This document shows positions 11,217 to 24,130 of a DNA stretch of 64,000 bases, piece after piece. Position 1 is the first letter of the stretch; each line of letters starts with the position of its first letter. Location: NCBI GenBank assembly GCA_947069175.1, contig CAMTDV010000027.1, positions 37,213,369 to 37,277,368 on the forward strand. Direction: 5' to 3'. The DNA comes from Scalesia atractyloides. Its lineage: Eukaryota > Streptophyta > Magnoliopsida > Asterales > Asteraceae. Under the pieces are notes generated by a model that saw only the letters and a program-made list of their open reading frames with translations, was not told the origin of the DNA and did not search any database. The position numbers and the translations under genes are program-made.

Positions 11217-12378
11217 TAGTAATAGTATGACCATATTCATGTGAAAGCTCTATATGGGGTATGTCACTCAAAATTCAATAATTTCAGCATGTACCCTATG
11301 ACAGAGATGCATGATCTCCATAACTTATCAGTTTATATTCTCTCTTAGCAGCCAATTGGGATGAATTTCACTTTAGAATGAACATAACTGAAAGGTTTAA
11401 CTTCATGTACTCTGTAAGAATGTAGCGTGGACTTGTTTTTATCCTCCTAACTATTTCCATCAGCCTAAAGCTCACCTTGAAATTGATATCCAGACTCACA
11501 TCAGGAGCTAGAATTTCATGAAAAAAAAAGTGAGTGCATGTTCTTTGTGATGGTTTCGAACATGCCTCAAGACAGAAATAATCCAATAAACGCAAATTAA
11601 CAAAACTTAAGACACTTACTCATCCCGGTGATAAGTTCCCGGATGGACATCACTAAAGTGCCATTACAAGTCAAGAGATAAACATCTGCCGGCTCTCTTG
11701 CATGACCGATTTCCTCCAACACCTTAATCGCTGACTTCACTGCAAGTTTTTCAATAGAAACCTATAAAAAATGCATGATATATGTTATTTACCGAAAGTT
11801 TGTCACAACTCAAAATCATTTCAAATAAACAAATATCCCTAAATCTTCAATCTCTAATCTTACTATAACAAAAACACCAATCCACACTAACAATACATTG
11901 TGTGTCCACTCTTACTATAACAAAACACCAATCCATGCTAACAATACATTCATCTATACTCAGTTCATCGATCCACAAACTTTAGAATACTTTCACAGAA
12001 ATAACTAATTAATACAAATTTTCAAGCAGAGTATGCACTATCAAAACAATAACAACTTTTTAAATTAAATAAAATAGTAATTGAATGCATACTAATGTCT
12101 AGAATCGAATTAGAATCTCATTAAACGTATATAATTCTCTGAATCGCAAACCAAAAAGATAAAATTGTAACAATCAATGCAGATAAAAAAAAGGAGTGTA
12201 TATGACATCAAAACCCTAAATTCGGCCTGTTATATAACGAAGATGAACAAATTAATACACTAAAGTTGACAACATACCTATAAATCGGGGAAAGGAAGTG
12301 CTTATTGGAAAATAGTCTGAGATTAAAGAGATGGTCTTGATTACAGAGAATGGTAGTTTTAGTTAGGGTTTCAAGACC
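11160..12378 (-). pseudogene. Captured gene fragment, right arm (inverted copy)
   Basis: Reverse-complement copy of the left arm with the same exon-intron pattern. The equivalent exon (about 11610-11765) codes VSIEKLAVKSAIKVLEEI and HAREPADVYLLTCNG, followed by the same donor motif. The mini-exon near 11495 reads PDVSLD. It differs from the left arm at several residues, so the two arms have diverged. The copies point towards each other (convergent). Confidence 0.6.
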
Positions 12379-12385
12379 AAACGGA

Positions 12386-14297
12386 GTTCCAATCAACTCT
12401 GGAAAAATCTTTATTGATAGAATTTTTGGTGTTAATTCACGGTAGGGTTACTAAGGAAATAAAAAGAGGAAATAAGAAAGAGCGCATAGTGAAAGAAATA
12501 TTTTTATCGCCTAAAGCAATGCGAGATGGCATAAGAAGAGGACACATGGCCAAATATAGTTTTGATTTATTATAATTTATAAATTTAACCAAATCATGAA
12601 TACCGGCCTGACAACGACCTTAAAACAGGACTATATGTCTCACTAGAATGAACAAGATTCAACACATTCTTGATATACTCCAAAAAATATTTTGTCTTAT
12701 TCAGATTCCTAAACATCTTCTCAACAAATTCCGATGATCTAGTGCGCTTAAGAACCAAAAAAAAAGGGTTGATAGGTTCCATATGTGTTGACAATGGCAT
12801 TAACTATCACCGATGATCAAAAATATTGGAATAAATATGGAATTAACAAGTTATCAGAGTACGATCCCAAACCACCACCACACCACCTCCAACCACCACA
12901 ACACTCTCCCCCACCCATATCCTCCTCCACCCACCAACCACCACAGCACCACCTCACTCCACCCCACCCCAACCCCCATCCCCTTTGCACCACCACCACC
13001 ATAACACCACCCCTACCCACCATGACACCACCCCAACCACCACCGCACCACCCCAACCTGCCACAACCCCCAACCCTACCTTGGACGGAAGCCGTGAGCA
13101 GATATAAGTGGTACCGGTGTTTATTAAAATTATCGCAATAGAAATTTCATCAGGACCGGGTGTTAGGAAAAATATCATAGTTTTCAAACACCGTAGTTTT
13201 CATTTCATGAATTGTGGGATGAAACCTGTATTTACATAAAGGATTTTTACAAGGATAAACCCTTAATTTACAAAAAAAAAAAACACGTTTTATTCAGGTT
13301 ACATAGCCACTTATTTAAGCTTGAGTACCTCATAGCACATTTCCTTCTCTTCACAGTAAATCACCTGAAATGCATTCTAAAACATTTGATCAGCAAAAAA
13401 TGTTGGTGAGTTCATTCAATTTGTTTAAAATATACATTGTTACAATTACAACATTATGGGTTTTTACATTTGTTTATGTCTTTCAATTAATCAAATCGGT
13501 ACTTGTCACACACCTATTTCGGTGACTGTGGTCATATCACTATTGGCCCTCAATTGTCCAATAGCAAAGCTTATCAAGTAGTGTATACAAAAATCCACAT
13601 ACCGGCAGTAATTTCAGAATACAAAAACTTAATCACTGTAACTATAAGTAATAGTTGGAAAGCATTTAGGGTTTTGAAAGCATTTGATAAATAGGGTTTT
13701 TAGTTATTGCCTCCTGGTTTAAGTCCTTGGTTCTAAATAACACACAATGCAACACGTATTAGTGTATTAACTCAATTCAAACTTTAACAATAATCACGGG
13801 ATCAAAACTCAATGTAGTTAACAAAGTATAGCCTTATTCAGGCGGCACTTAGACATCTATTGATTAGTTTCAAATCAGTCGGACAGGGTATCGTACTGGT
13901 GATTAGGGTCAGTACACTTTTCACTGGGCAGGGTTTCAAGGTTTAGGGGTTCGGGTATTAGAACGACAATTCGAGAGAAAAGGAAGTATCAATTTCTGAT
14001 CAAAGCTGGTGCACTGAAACTGTCCCAGACCTGGCCTTATATAGCCCAGGCTAGATTTTCTCGCGAGTTGCGGGAGGAGACAGGGAATCTCTACCGTGGC
14101 GCCTGGGAGGTTAGCCTGGCCTAGGCTGCCACGTGTCCAGCATAGGTCTGACATGTGGCGCGACGTCGTGACACGTGTCCTCGGCCGCCTTTTTCGTCCA
14201 ATCATGCGGTATTCTCAATTTTCATGCTAGTTCTTATTGGGTATGCTCGGGTCTTGATCGTAAATGGTTTGGTTTTTATTGTGAGTCTCGTAAGGGT
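12386..14297. other. No gene; CCA-rich tract and LTR-like remnant
   Basis: 12868-13075 is a strongly strand-biased CCACC/CACCA tract; the ORFs over it are compositional. 13200-13900 is AT-rich and I see nothing in it. 13930-14297 is GC-richer, with CTATATAAGG on the minus strand near 14035-14045 and a string of CACGTGTCC-like motifs. It resembles the promoter part of an old minus-strand LTR, but neither end can be placed. Confidence 0.5.
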
Positions 14298-14302
14298 ATT
14301 TT
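14298..14302. other. Target duplication of element A, left (ATTTT)
   Basis: The five bases before the left LTR equal the five after the right LTR (45361-45365). The sequence is AT-only and short, but it sits exactly at both LTR edges. Confidence 0.85.
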
Positions 14303-15309
14303 TGTCACACCAGCTCGTAGGCGGAAGCGCACGGTGTGATCTGATTGATTCTCATTGCATACAACATAAGTGAACATACTATAAGAATAAAACATTCTCC
14401 ATATGGCATTACTGAAATTGTTTAAAAACGCAACATAGGTTAAGTATATTGTTACAAACCATTAAATTGTCAAATTGTTAAATAACCAAAATACAAGATT
14501 TTAAATACTAAGGTTTTGTCCCTTATATCACCGCAAGGTGGCATTGGAGACTTGATACTTGTTTCTTGATTTGCAGCCTTCTGTATAGATCCACTAATTA
14601 CCTGAAATACATGTTAAGTTGAAAATCAACAAAAGTTGGCGAGTTCATGTGTTTTAACTGTATGAGTTGTATCCAAAAAAATATATGAAATATTTGTATC
14701 AAAACCCGGTATGTAAAGCGTCAATGAAATCGTTGATCATTAATATTTTACAAGGACATTAATACGTGTGACGACATAGGAAGCATCCAAACCTAGACGA
14801 TTTATGTCGATTAACCTCGACTGGGACGACAAATGCACTCTTCTGTGTGGGTCCATGACCAAGAGTGGGGCTCGCCAACACCCGCTAGATCTAACCTTTG
14901 TACCGTGGTCTTAAACAACATTAATGGTGCTTAAGTTCCACCCTATTCGCACGTGATCTAAGTTTTTTTCATTCCCTAGCTTATCATACCATTGAACATG
15001 TATTTCCCCCGATAGTTGTAAAACAGTAAAACATTTAGGATGAAAAGGGGGACATGAACTCACTGTTTAGCTTTCCGCTTTCGTTGTTTAACTCAAGTAC
15101 CTTTCTTTGAATTCGTACTACAACCTACAAACGCGTTAGGTTTTGTTAGACACTTCAGTCTTTGAATGAGTCATGTTCATGTTTCTTGACTTAAATATTT
15201 GTTAAGACTTGTTCAGTGTTTTGTTTCATTTGGTTGTATTTTCAATGTACGATGCTCCACTGGGATGCGTTTTCGGTGTATGATGTCAATATATATATAT
15301 ATTTCGTCA

Positions 15310-15348
<39 letters not shown>

Positions 15349-18300
15349 TTGCATCTCCGGTGTTGCATGTATGGGCCTATCCCGTTAGCCTCCTTGCATC
15401 GCACGCGTAAGATGTATATGTTTCATGTCTTCACATTATTGGGTTCCACCCGTTTGCCTCGGTGATACCATCGTCGTATATGTTCCTTATATAATTCTTC
15501 TTAATTATATAATATTCCAAGATCAATGTGTTAGTTAAAATATTATATTTTAACTTGTATTATTTGTATGCACCACTTTATATATATCATCTTTTTTACG
15601 ATTGGTTTGTTAAAAATAATCTATTTTTAACGTGTCTTGATATATATAATTATTTTATTGTTTTCATGGTTTACTTATCCATGTTTAATAATCGTCAAGT
15701 ATTATACATGTGTATTTCCCCCAAGTATAGGTATACTTGTATTGTGTGTATTTGCATTCGTATTCTCAAGGTTAAGTATAATACTTGTATAATGGTATTT
15801 TCACCAAATATTAATGGTATATATTGGCATGTACTTGTACGTATAGGAATACGTATATTTCTTGTATTTATTACCCCCCTCACTTTTGTGTATTTATATT
15901 TAAATTAGTATATGTATTATTATGCTTGGTAAGTGTATTATCTAAAATAATATATATTTTTGTGATTAGTTCTAGAAAAATATATATTTTAGTTTCTACC
16001 AAAAATAATATATCTTTAGGGAGGTTTATGAAATATATATTTTTATACACTTCGAAAATAACATGTTTTTAGTATCGACAAAATACGATATAGTTTATAT
16101 ATTTGTAACAATATATATTTTGTCACTTGTTCGGTTTTGAAAATATTACTTACCAAGCTTCAATATGTTATATATTTTTAGTCCAAAATTCATATATAGT
16201 CCGATCGTCCGAAAAGTCCATATTTGTTTCCATGTATGATTATGGATAGGTGTGTGTATATATATATATATATATATTTAATTCTTTGTTTGCCAATTAT
16301 TATGTATTTATTTGTATGATTTATATTTCAAGTTCCCAACTATATACATATGTAAAACAAACAATAAACACATAACTTGTGATTCTTATGATCACTAAAT
16401 TTATATTTTCCAAATATATATATTTATGCCCATTTTTATCTTTATAAAAGTCATGACTTCTTGAACTTATATTTTATACAAAAACATGGGGATTTTTATG
16501 TTTATGGTTTTTAAAACAAGTTTACTTGTAAGAACTTTATAACCATATATTTTTCTAAGTGTTTAAATTTTATAAAAATTTCGCCATAGCCTCCCCTAGA
16601 TTTAGGAGGTTTCTCATGTTTTTAAAACATGTGTTAAGCTTCAAAACTAATCAATTTACCCATCACAACTTCAACAATTATTCTTTATACATTTTTATGC
16701 ATCTTTTGATCATGATGAACTTGAAACTTTACCAAAGCATGTAGTCTTTTATTTTTATGATTAAGATGTTCATACATCTTCAAAAATGGATTTAGTTACT
16801 ATTGTTCACTAACTTTGTTAAAAATCATTTTTTAACATCATATTTGTATATATTTTTAGGAAACATCATATGTCATTTTAATCACATTTTCAAGTTCATC
16901 CACTTTGTTAAAACAAGTTTGTCAAGACTTTTATCATTTTAACCACTTGATCATCCATCATTTAAAAACATGACAATCATTTTATCTACTTTAAAGAGTT
17001 CATTTATTTTGTTATAACAAGTTCATCACTATTTTGATCATAGATCTTGTAAGATCCATGTGTACACTTGTTAAATCTAAGCTTCTAGTAAGTGTACACA
17101 TGATGGATATGATTCATAGCACAAAGTAAACATCTATATCTTTATTACAACTTCAAGATAGCTTTGTTTTCTTTAGATCATGTTACTTGTTCATATGTCC
17201 ATGTTTTAAAGTTGATACTTTTGCATGGTGTAACTTATATATTATCAAGATACTAGTAACAAGGCATTAAATGAAAGATTAGAAGGCTCACTACTAGCTC
17301 TTGTGGCTAGGGAAGTGGCAAGATGAGCAAGTTGAAGAAGATGATGCAAGTTGGTGGATAAAAGCTCCCAAGAGAGGTCCTTGAACTTCTAATGCTTAAA
17401 CCTTCCTTAGCTAGGCTTGAAACACCCTTGGATCACCTTAGATTACCTTAGAAGTAGCTTGATGATGGAGGTGAGTGGTGGTGTATGGTGACCATAGGTA
17501 TGGAGGAAGATGGGGAGTTTGGAGTGTTTCAATTTGTGGTTTAGGAAGTTGTGAAGATGATCTAAGATCTTGTCTCCTTATAATCCCCCAACAACATAAC
17601 CTCCAACATGTGATAAGCACTAAGTCTTAAACAAGTTTAGGGGGACAACATGTGGTCATGTGGGGGCCCACATGTGACCGTCCACTTGACATGGGGGGGT
17701 TAGTTTGGTTTTAATCCTTAGTTAGTTGTTTAGTTAGGATATTAGGTGTTTAGTTAGGGGTATTTATGTATTTAGGGTTTTTGACGTATTTTGAAGTATA
17801 ATATGCCATATACTAGTTTAATAGTGCTAAACAATATTAACTAGTTTATATTTTATGTCTAGTTCGTGTTCGGTTGCTTACGGGTGTTAGGTTCGTTAAC
17901 GGTTCTTTAAACGGAAGTTTAAGTAACTTGTATGGATTTTAGGGATTTTCAATCAAAACAATGTGTTTATTGTTTTTAACTAGTTGTATGATGTAAAAAT
18001 ATTGTTAACTAGTTCATATGATGTTTCAGATTGTGTCCGGGTGTTCGTTTCGTTGTCGGTTTGTTAAAACGTTTACTTTCAAGGCTTATGTGATATGATA
18101 TGTTTTTGTGCCAAATACTTTCCATGTCTTTTAAGTAGTGCATGATGTTTAACAATATTTCTTCATATTACCTAAGCTTTTGTTTGCTGAATTTTGCTGA
18201 ATTGCTGCTTAGTGTATAGTTCAGACAATTTTTAGTGCACGTATAGTTTCCGGAAAGTGTTAGCTAAATCCTTGCTTTCCCACATGGGGTTTAAAGTACA

Positions 18301-18578
18301 GTTTACATTGGACTCTCATCTAAGTCCTAAATATGTAGTTTAACTGCGTACTGACACTGTGCTACCACAGCTAGTCTAATAATTGTTTCCGACGCACTGT
18401 TTCAAGCAGTTTTTAAATGGTAACCACTAAACAAATAATATGCATCATGTAATATGCTCAGTTAACTTTCTAGATTAATGCCATGCAATTCACGCAGTTT
18501 AGTTGTTCAGAACACATAATAATATTATAAATTTCATTGTTTAATGTACAGAATTAATCAAAAGTGATAGCTGTCACA
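14303..18578 (-). repeat. 3' LTR of element A (4276 bp)
   Basis: It begins TGTGACAGC on the minus strand at 18578, beside the polypurine tract, and ends GGTGTGACA at 14303. It contains a TA dinucleotide run (about 15312-15346). It is longer than its partner mainly because about 395 bp (about 16549-16945) are missing from the 5' LTR. It lacks about 33 bp found in the partner near 41680-41715. In the first 140 bp I count about eight differences from the partner. Confidence 0.9.
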
Positions 18579-18591
18579 TACTCCCCCCGCT
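18579..18591 (-). promoter_or_regulatory. Polypurine tract of element A
   Basis: The minus strand reads AGCGGGGGGAGTA directly before the 3' LTR. This is the plus-strand primer for cDNA synthesis and fixes the element's orientation. Confidence 0.9.
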
Positions 18592-18617
18592 AAAAAGAAT
18601 TTCGTCCTGAAATCAAG

Positions 18618-19976
18618 CTAAGTCTCCGTCACAGTAGTCTCCTCAAACAGGTGAGGGTATTTGGCTTTGATTTGATCCTCACGTTCCCAAGTATACTCGG
18701 GTCTGTGTCTTGAGTTCCAACAAACTTTGACTAATTTGATATGACTTCTCCTAGTTTTCTGGACTTTCCAGTCCATAACCTCAACAGGTTCTTCAGTAAA
18801 TTGGAGCTTATCGTCTATATGAATCTCTTCCGTAGGGATGATAACTGTTTCTTGCATTTGGCTCTTCTTGAGATTTGACACATGGAAAGTGTCATGTACG
18901 CTACTAAGTTCATCAGGTAATTTCAATTTGTTGGCAACCGTACCAACCTTTGCCAAAATCTCAAATGGTCTGATGTACCGCAGATTAAGCTTCCCGCGCT
19001 TACCAAATCTGACTACGCCTTTCCAAGGCGAGACTTTCAACAAAACCTTGTCTCTGACCTCAAAAGATAATGGTTTTCTTCTCTTGTCAATGTAGCTCTT
19101 TTGTCTGTCACGAGCCGCCTTGATACGGTATCGGATTTGGAATATCTTATCGGTAGTCGCTTGGACTAATTCGAGACCAGTTAACTGTTTGTCACCAACT
19201 TCCGCCCAACATAACGGAGAACGACACTTCCGACCATATAGAGCTTCGAACGGTGCGGCTTGTATGCTTGTGTGGTAACTATTGTTATAGGAGAACTCCA
19301 CCAGGGGTAGGTGAGTATCCCAATTGCCGCCTAGATCCATCACACATGCACGAAGCATATCTTCAAGCGTTTGGATGGTCCGTTCACTCTGGTCGTCGGT
19401 TTGAGGATGATAGGCCGTGCTTAGATCTAGTCGAGATCCAAAGGTCTTTTGAAAAGATTGCCAAATTCTTGACACAAAGCGGCCGTCTCGGTCTGAGATG
19501 ATAGAAATAGGCACTCCATGACGAGCCACTATTTCTCTAAGATATAGCTCGGCTAGCTTTTCTGTGCTGTCTTTCTCGCGAATTGGTAGAAAATGCGCGG
19601 AGTTTGTCAATCTATCCACTATTACCCAAATCATGTCGTGACCTCTTGAGGTTCTGGGTAATTTTGCAATAAAGTCCATGGCTATTTGCTCCCATGTCCA
19701 TACGGGGATCTCGGGTTGTTGTAATAATCCCGAAGGCATCTGATACTCGGCTTTAACTTTTGCGCAAGTTAAACATTTACCGACATAAGTTGCGATGTCG
19801 CTCTTGAGGTTAGGCCACCAATAATATTCCTTCAAATCTTGGTACATTTTATCCGAACCGGGATGAATTGAATATTTAGACTTGTGTGCCTCGTCCACCA
19901 CTACTTCCCGAAGACCGCCAAAGAGTGGAACCCAAATTCTTCCAATAAGGTATAAGGTTCCATCTTCCTTAGGCAC
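18618..19976 (-). pseudogene. Element A integrase with chromodomain-like C-terminus
   Basis: Integrase joins the cDNA to the target. The open frame is about 450 codons. Order: HHCC zinc-binding segment (EAHKSKYSIHPGSDKMYQDL, then CLTCAKVKAEYQ), catalytic core with Asp in AMDFIAKL, Asp in IISDRDGRF and Glu in SERTIQTLEDMLRA, GPY/F-like stretch (GKLNLRYIRPFEI), then a C-terminal chromodomain-like tail ending near PEYTWEREDQIKAKYPHLFE. Such tails guide integration to chromatin in chromoviruses. This domain looks intact, but the upstream polyprotein is broken, and the frame starts only after a stop. Confidence 0.9.
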
Positions 19977-21087
19977 TAATTGTGTCTCTATACCTCAGAG
20001 AAGTTCCGCTTTAATGTTCTCTTCCTTGAGTGCTTCTACTTGCGCGTCATGAATCTGAGTGGTAAGGTTCGTTTAAATTGTCATCTCTAATGCTCGAACC
20101 CTTAATGTTTTAACTCATTCCTTATGGCTCAACGCATCTGCTACAACATTTTCCTTGCCTAGATGATACTTGATCTCGCAATCATAATCATTTAATAGTT
20201 CAACCCAATGTCGCAGGCGCATATTTAATTCATTCTGATTAAATATATGTGGCAGACTTTTGTGGTCCGTGAATATAGTACATTGAGTACCATATAAATA
20301 ATGTCACCATATCTTCAAGGTGAATACCACAACACCTAATTCAAGGCCGTGCATGGTGTAATTCTTTTCATGCACTTTTAGTTGTCGTGATGCATACGCG
20401 ATGACTTTTTCACGTTGCATAAGCATGTAACCTAATCCTTAATGCGAAGCATCACAGTACACCATGAAGTCATTGGTACCTTCAGGGAATGAAAGGATCT
20501 GTGCGTCACATAATTTATCTTTGAGGAGTTGAAATGCCTCTTCTTGTTTCTTTCCCCAATCAAACTTCGGGTCTTTCTGTGTGAGTGAGGTTAGCAGTTG
20601 AGCAACTTTGGAAAAGTTCTCAATAAATCTCAGATAGTAACCCGCTAAACCCAAAAATTGTCGAAACTCGGTTGGCGTCTTGGGTGCTTCCCAATTCTTG
20701 ATTGCTTCTATCTTTGATGGGTCTACATGTATTCCTTTCTCATTTATTACATGTCCGAGGAATTGCACCTCACGAATCCAAAACTCACATTTGGAAATTT
20801 TCGCATAAAGCTTCTCTTTCTTCAATAGCTCCAAAATGGCTCTTAAATGTTGCTCATGCTCGTCCTTCGACCTTGAAGATATTAATATATCGTTGATAAA
20901 CACTATCACAAATTTGTCGAGGTACGACTTGCACACTCGATTCATTAAATCCATATACTGTCGGTGCGTTGTTAAGCCAAACGGCATAACGAGAAACTCG
21001 TAGTGACCATAACGAGTTCTAAACGCTGTCTTCGATATGCTCTCTTCTTGTATCCACAACTGGTGATATCCAGAACTCAAGTCTATC
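19977..21087 (-). pseudogene. Element A RT (second half) and RNase H
   Basis: The RT continues from insertion B at KIDLSSGYHQL through TAFRTRYGHYEFLVMPFGLT. The active-site box reads VIVFINDILISS, so the expected first Asp of the DD pair is Asn. The connection domain follows (FLGLAGYYLRFIENFSKVA). RNase H starts at VYCDASH, where a stop occurs (about 20436-20438). Further stops interrupt the remainder up to 19977, which still shows DHKSLPHIFNQNELNMR. The catalytic change and the stops make it inactive. Confidence 0.88.
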
Positions 21088-21189
21088 TTGGATATAACAC
21101 CCTGTAAAATCGTGTCCAATAGTATAGTGACACGTGTTATACTTTAAATAAAGTCTGTTAAAGACCAATAAGGACTAAAGGCGTCAACA

Positions 21190-21365
21190 TGCTCGAACTG
21201 GCGTCTGAGTGACGGTCCGATGTCAACATGCATAAATAATAGCCTCTGAGTGACTGATATGTCAACATGCTTAAATCATTAGCCTCTGAGTGACTGATAT
21301 GTCAACATGCCCAGCCTCTGAGTGACATCGGAATCAACATGCTTATAATAAGCCTCTAAGTGATC
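21190..21365 (+). repeat. Tandem repeats in the LTR U3 region
   Basis: About five units of roughly 30-42 bp built from RCCTCTGAGTGAC and TCAACATGC, with variable spacers such as TTAAATCATTA. One further CCTCTGAGTGAC lies at about 21481. U3 repeats often act as enhancers; that role here is inference. The block is missing from the 3' LTR. Confidence 0.8.
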
Positions 21366-21867
21366 CTTTGTGAAGTCCTAACTCTCATACGTGCCATTTG
21401 TTGGACGAGATGGTTCAATTTTGTAAATATGTGAAAGTTGGATGATTGAGGGATTAAAAGTGTTAACATGTTAATTTATACCTCTGAGTGACCTTTTAAC
21501 GAACCGAGAGCTCGACAATGTCCGGGCATAATCCCGGGTATGCCAAGTATTGGCTACGGAGGGCTAAAAGTGCCAAAAAGGTGTTTAAAAAGGTTTTTAG
21601 AAGCTTTAATAAGTTAAGGGGTTAAAAGTGTCAAACTTTGAAAGTGGCCAAAGGGCGGTCGCAGGCCGCGAGAGACCAGGCCTGGGTCTCTCGCGGGGCG
21701 CGAGAAGCCCTCTGCTGTAGAAAATTTGTTTGGTCTCCAAGCAAAACTCCAAAACCATTAATTCGAAACCATGGCTTCTCTAAACTACTATGCCACGTTT
21801 TGGGACGCTTGTAAGCTTCTTCTTACACCCCTAAACACCTGGCTTCACCTCCTTTGAGTTCTCCAAC

Positions 21868-21877
21868 TATAAATAGG
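21868..21877 (+). promoter_or_regulatory. TATA box of element B 5' LTR
   Basis: CTATAAATAG, preserved at the equivalent place in the 3' LTR (32416-32425). It would drive the genomic transcript rightwards. Its conservation in both LTRs supports the call. Confidence 0.7.
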
Positions 21878-24130
21878 TGATCAAGTTCACCATTTGAACT
21901 TGCACCTTTCTAAATCATAACTCTTCTCCCTCCTCTAGAAGTTCCTAGCTGAAAGGAGCATCCAACTTATTTCTCTTGCATTGTAGGAACCTCTTGTAAG
22001 TGTTCCTTGCTCTTGCTTTTTCGTTTATAGGCTTTAATAGCCAAAAGTCAAGCGTTTTACGGAAAACGATTTGACTTTCGGTTAAGACCATTATGGTCCA
22101 GCCATTGTTCAAAATGAACATGGCTAAGTGATCATAATAAGGTAGGTGTTAGTCCCTCTAAAGGGCACCTCCCGAAGATCACGTTTGCTAGACCAATTGA
22201 TGGGTCAAAGTTATAATAATAAAAAGTCAAACATGCCATTTTTCAGAAAGATCATAAATTGATCTTATATATGTTATGAAACCTGTTTTGACACTTAAAC
22301 AAGTTGGTAATAATTATTAGAACATGTAAGAACATGTTTGGCTAGTCAATTTCAGTTCTAGGGTCGGTTCGCAACCGAAAGTCGCGAAGTTTGACTTCTG
22401 CTTTGACTTTCGATTCTGACCCAATTTAGATTAGTTATCTACTGATCTAAAGTTGCATTATGATCATAATATAATGTACCATAACCCTCTGAGGTTATAT
22501 TACATGATCATAATCAGAATCCAAGTTTATACGCAAGTTCCATAATTATGTCATCTTTGACCAAAATGACTTTTTTGCATAAAACAAGGTTTTAAATGGT
22601 AATGAACTTGGAAATGAGTTTTCTACTGATATAATATTATAATTAAGATTATTTGGGATGTTAAACCAAGTTATAAACTGAGTTTTCAAACAGGTTCTTA
22701 AATTATGTCGATAAATGACGATTTTAGCCCTTGTGGCTTATAAAATGGTTTTCATCAAATCTTTTCAAGGTAAATCATTTACCTACTAATATGTTATATT
22801 AAATAACATATTTAAGACATTTTAATCTGACCTTAACATTAGTTTTCGTAAACATCGCATAAAGACGTCATTTTACGACATAAGCGCCGTTTCGGCGCAT
22901 AGTATGGTTTTAAAAGCATATTATTGACCAAGACTTGATACCTACTGATTTTAAAACTTATTTTAAACCTAATTATAGTAGGTACATGTTATAAACTCGG
23001 AATCCCAAATAATTTATAAACTATGTGTAAAATGACCAAAATGCCCCTTTGGTGCATAGTTTGGTCATAAAAGATAATTTACACATATAATTGACATCAT
23101 ACTGATATTATATCATAAATAAAATATTTTTCCAGAATACTTATGATGGTAAACTTAAAATATATTCAAGTTTCTTTTATACGGTATGAAATTACCAAAA
23201 ATGCTCTTATGAGGCATAGTTTCGTTTTAAAACCATAACGGGCATATAGTATCCTTCTGATAATTGAACTTATTTAAAGTATAATGGCATATAGAACTTG
23301 TCCATGACTTATCCGGTTACTCGATATCGCTAATATACGCACGGTTACGTATGTGTAACTATTTTACGGAAACTAACCGAAACGGGTTTAACATTGTCAT
23401 TTAAGTCTCAAAATCCAGAATGTTAATAGTTTACCCATATTAAACAAGTCAAGGTACTTGTTGGGATTAAACTACATTCTATCCAATCATCGTTTAATCT
23501 AGCGTCATACGTTTTGATCAAGTACGCTAGTCGGTCTAAGTCTATGACTTAAATAAGACCGTTAGTATTTAATTGGTTAGTTTATGCCATAATCCAGACT
23601 AGAGACTTTCCGGTAAATGCTATCTGCACTTAGTCATTTTTGTGTACGGCTGAGTTATTAAAAATTTAAGAAGACTAGCTCAGGTAAATACTCTCGACTT
23701 ATTTCCCCTATACAGGCTTGGGTTACGATAAATTATTACCGCTTGGTCGGAAATGGGATTAATCGAACGCCGGTTCGGGATAGAAATCTGCATATTATGT
23801 TTTAATCAGTTTTGTTTGATAGTTTAAACATCGGGGGTTAACTACCGTGTCCTGGATATCCTCGGCTCATTACAATCGAAATGGCCACGACCTTAGCGCG
23901 GGTGTAGGCATACATCCGATAGACGCTCAATTATGCATGCCCACAAGGTTGGGAGGAATTGACTCCTTCGTGAGTCCAAAGTGGTGTGTACGTTAATTGT
24001 GTCTCGGTTTTTATGCCGAGCCCGTATGTGTGACAAACATGTAAATCTGTTAACAAGGTTGGACGGTCAATTAACCCAAGTTATAATGTGCTGATACGCA
24101 GTTGGGTGTATTTATCAGCGAAAGCTGACG

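Larger units (their letters stand above)
8388..12378. repeat. 4-kb fold-back: large inverted repeat
   Basis: The left arm (8388-about 9545) is mirrored by the right arm (about 11160-12378) in reverse complement. Easily matched landmarks are: AAACCCTAACT near both outer ends, TCAAGACC, TTTCCCCGA, TTATATAACA, the exon around 9000-9150 against 11600-11770, and the inner ends around ATTCATGTGAAAGCT. The loop of about 1.6 kb holds a second, smaller inverted-repeat element plus simple repeats. No obvious transposase or target duplication is visible at the outer ends. Confidence 0.85.

Noticed and set aside
12785..13187. Proline/histidine-rich and glycine/tryptophan-rich ORFs on both strands
   Set aside because: Produced by the CCACC tract; both strands are open for compositional reasons.
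15213..15465. Small ORFs with Ile-Tyr repeats in the A LTR
   Set aside because: They read through the TA microsatellite and lie in an LTR.
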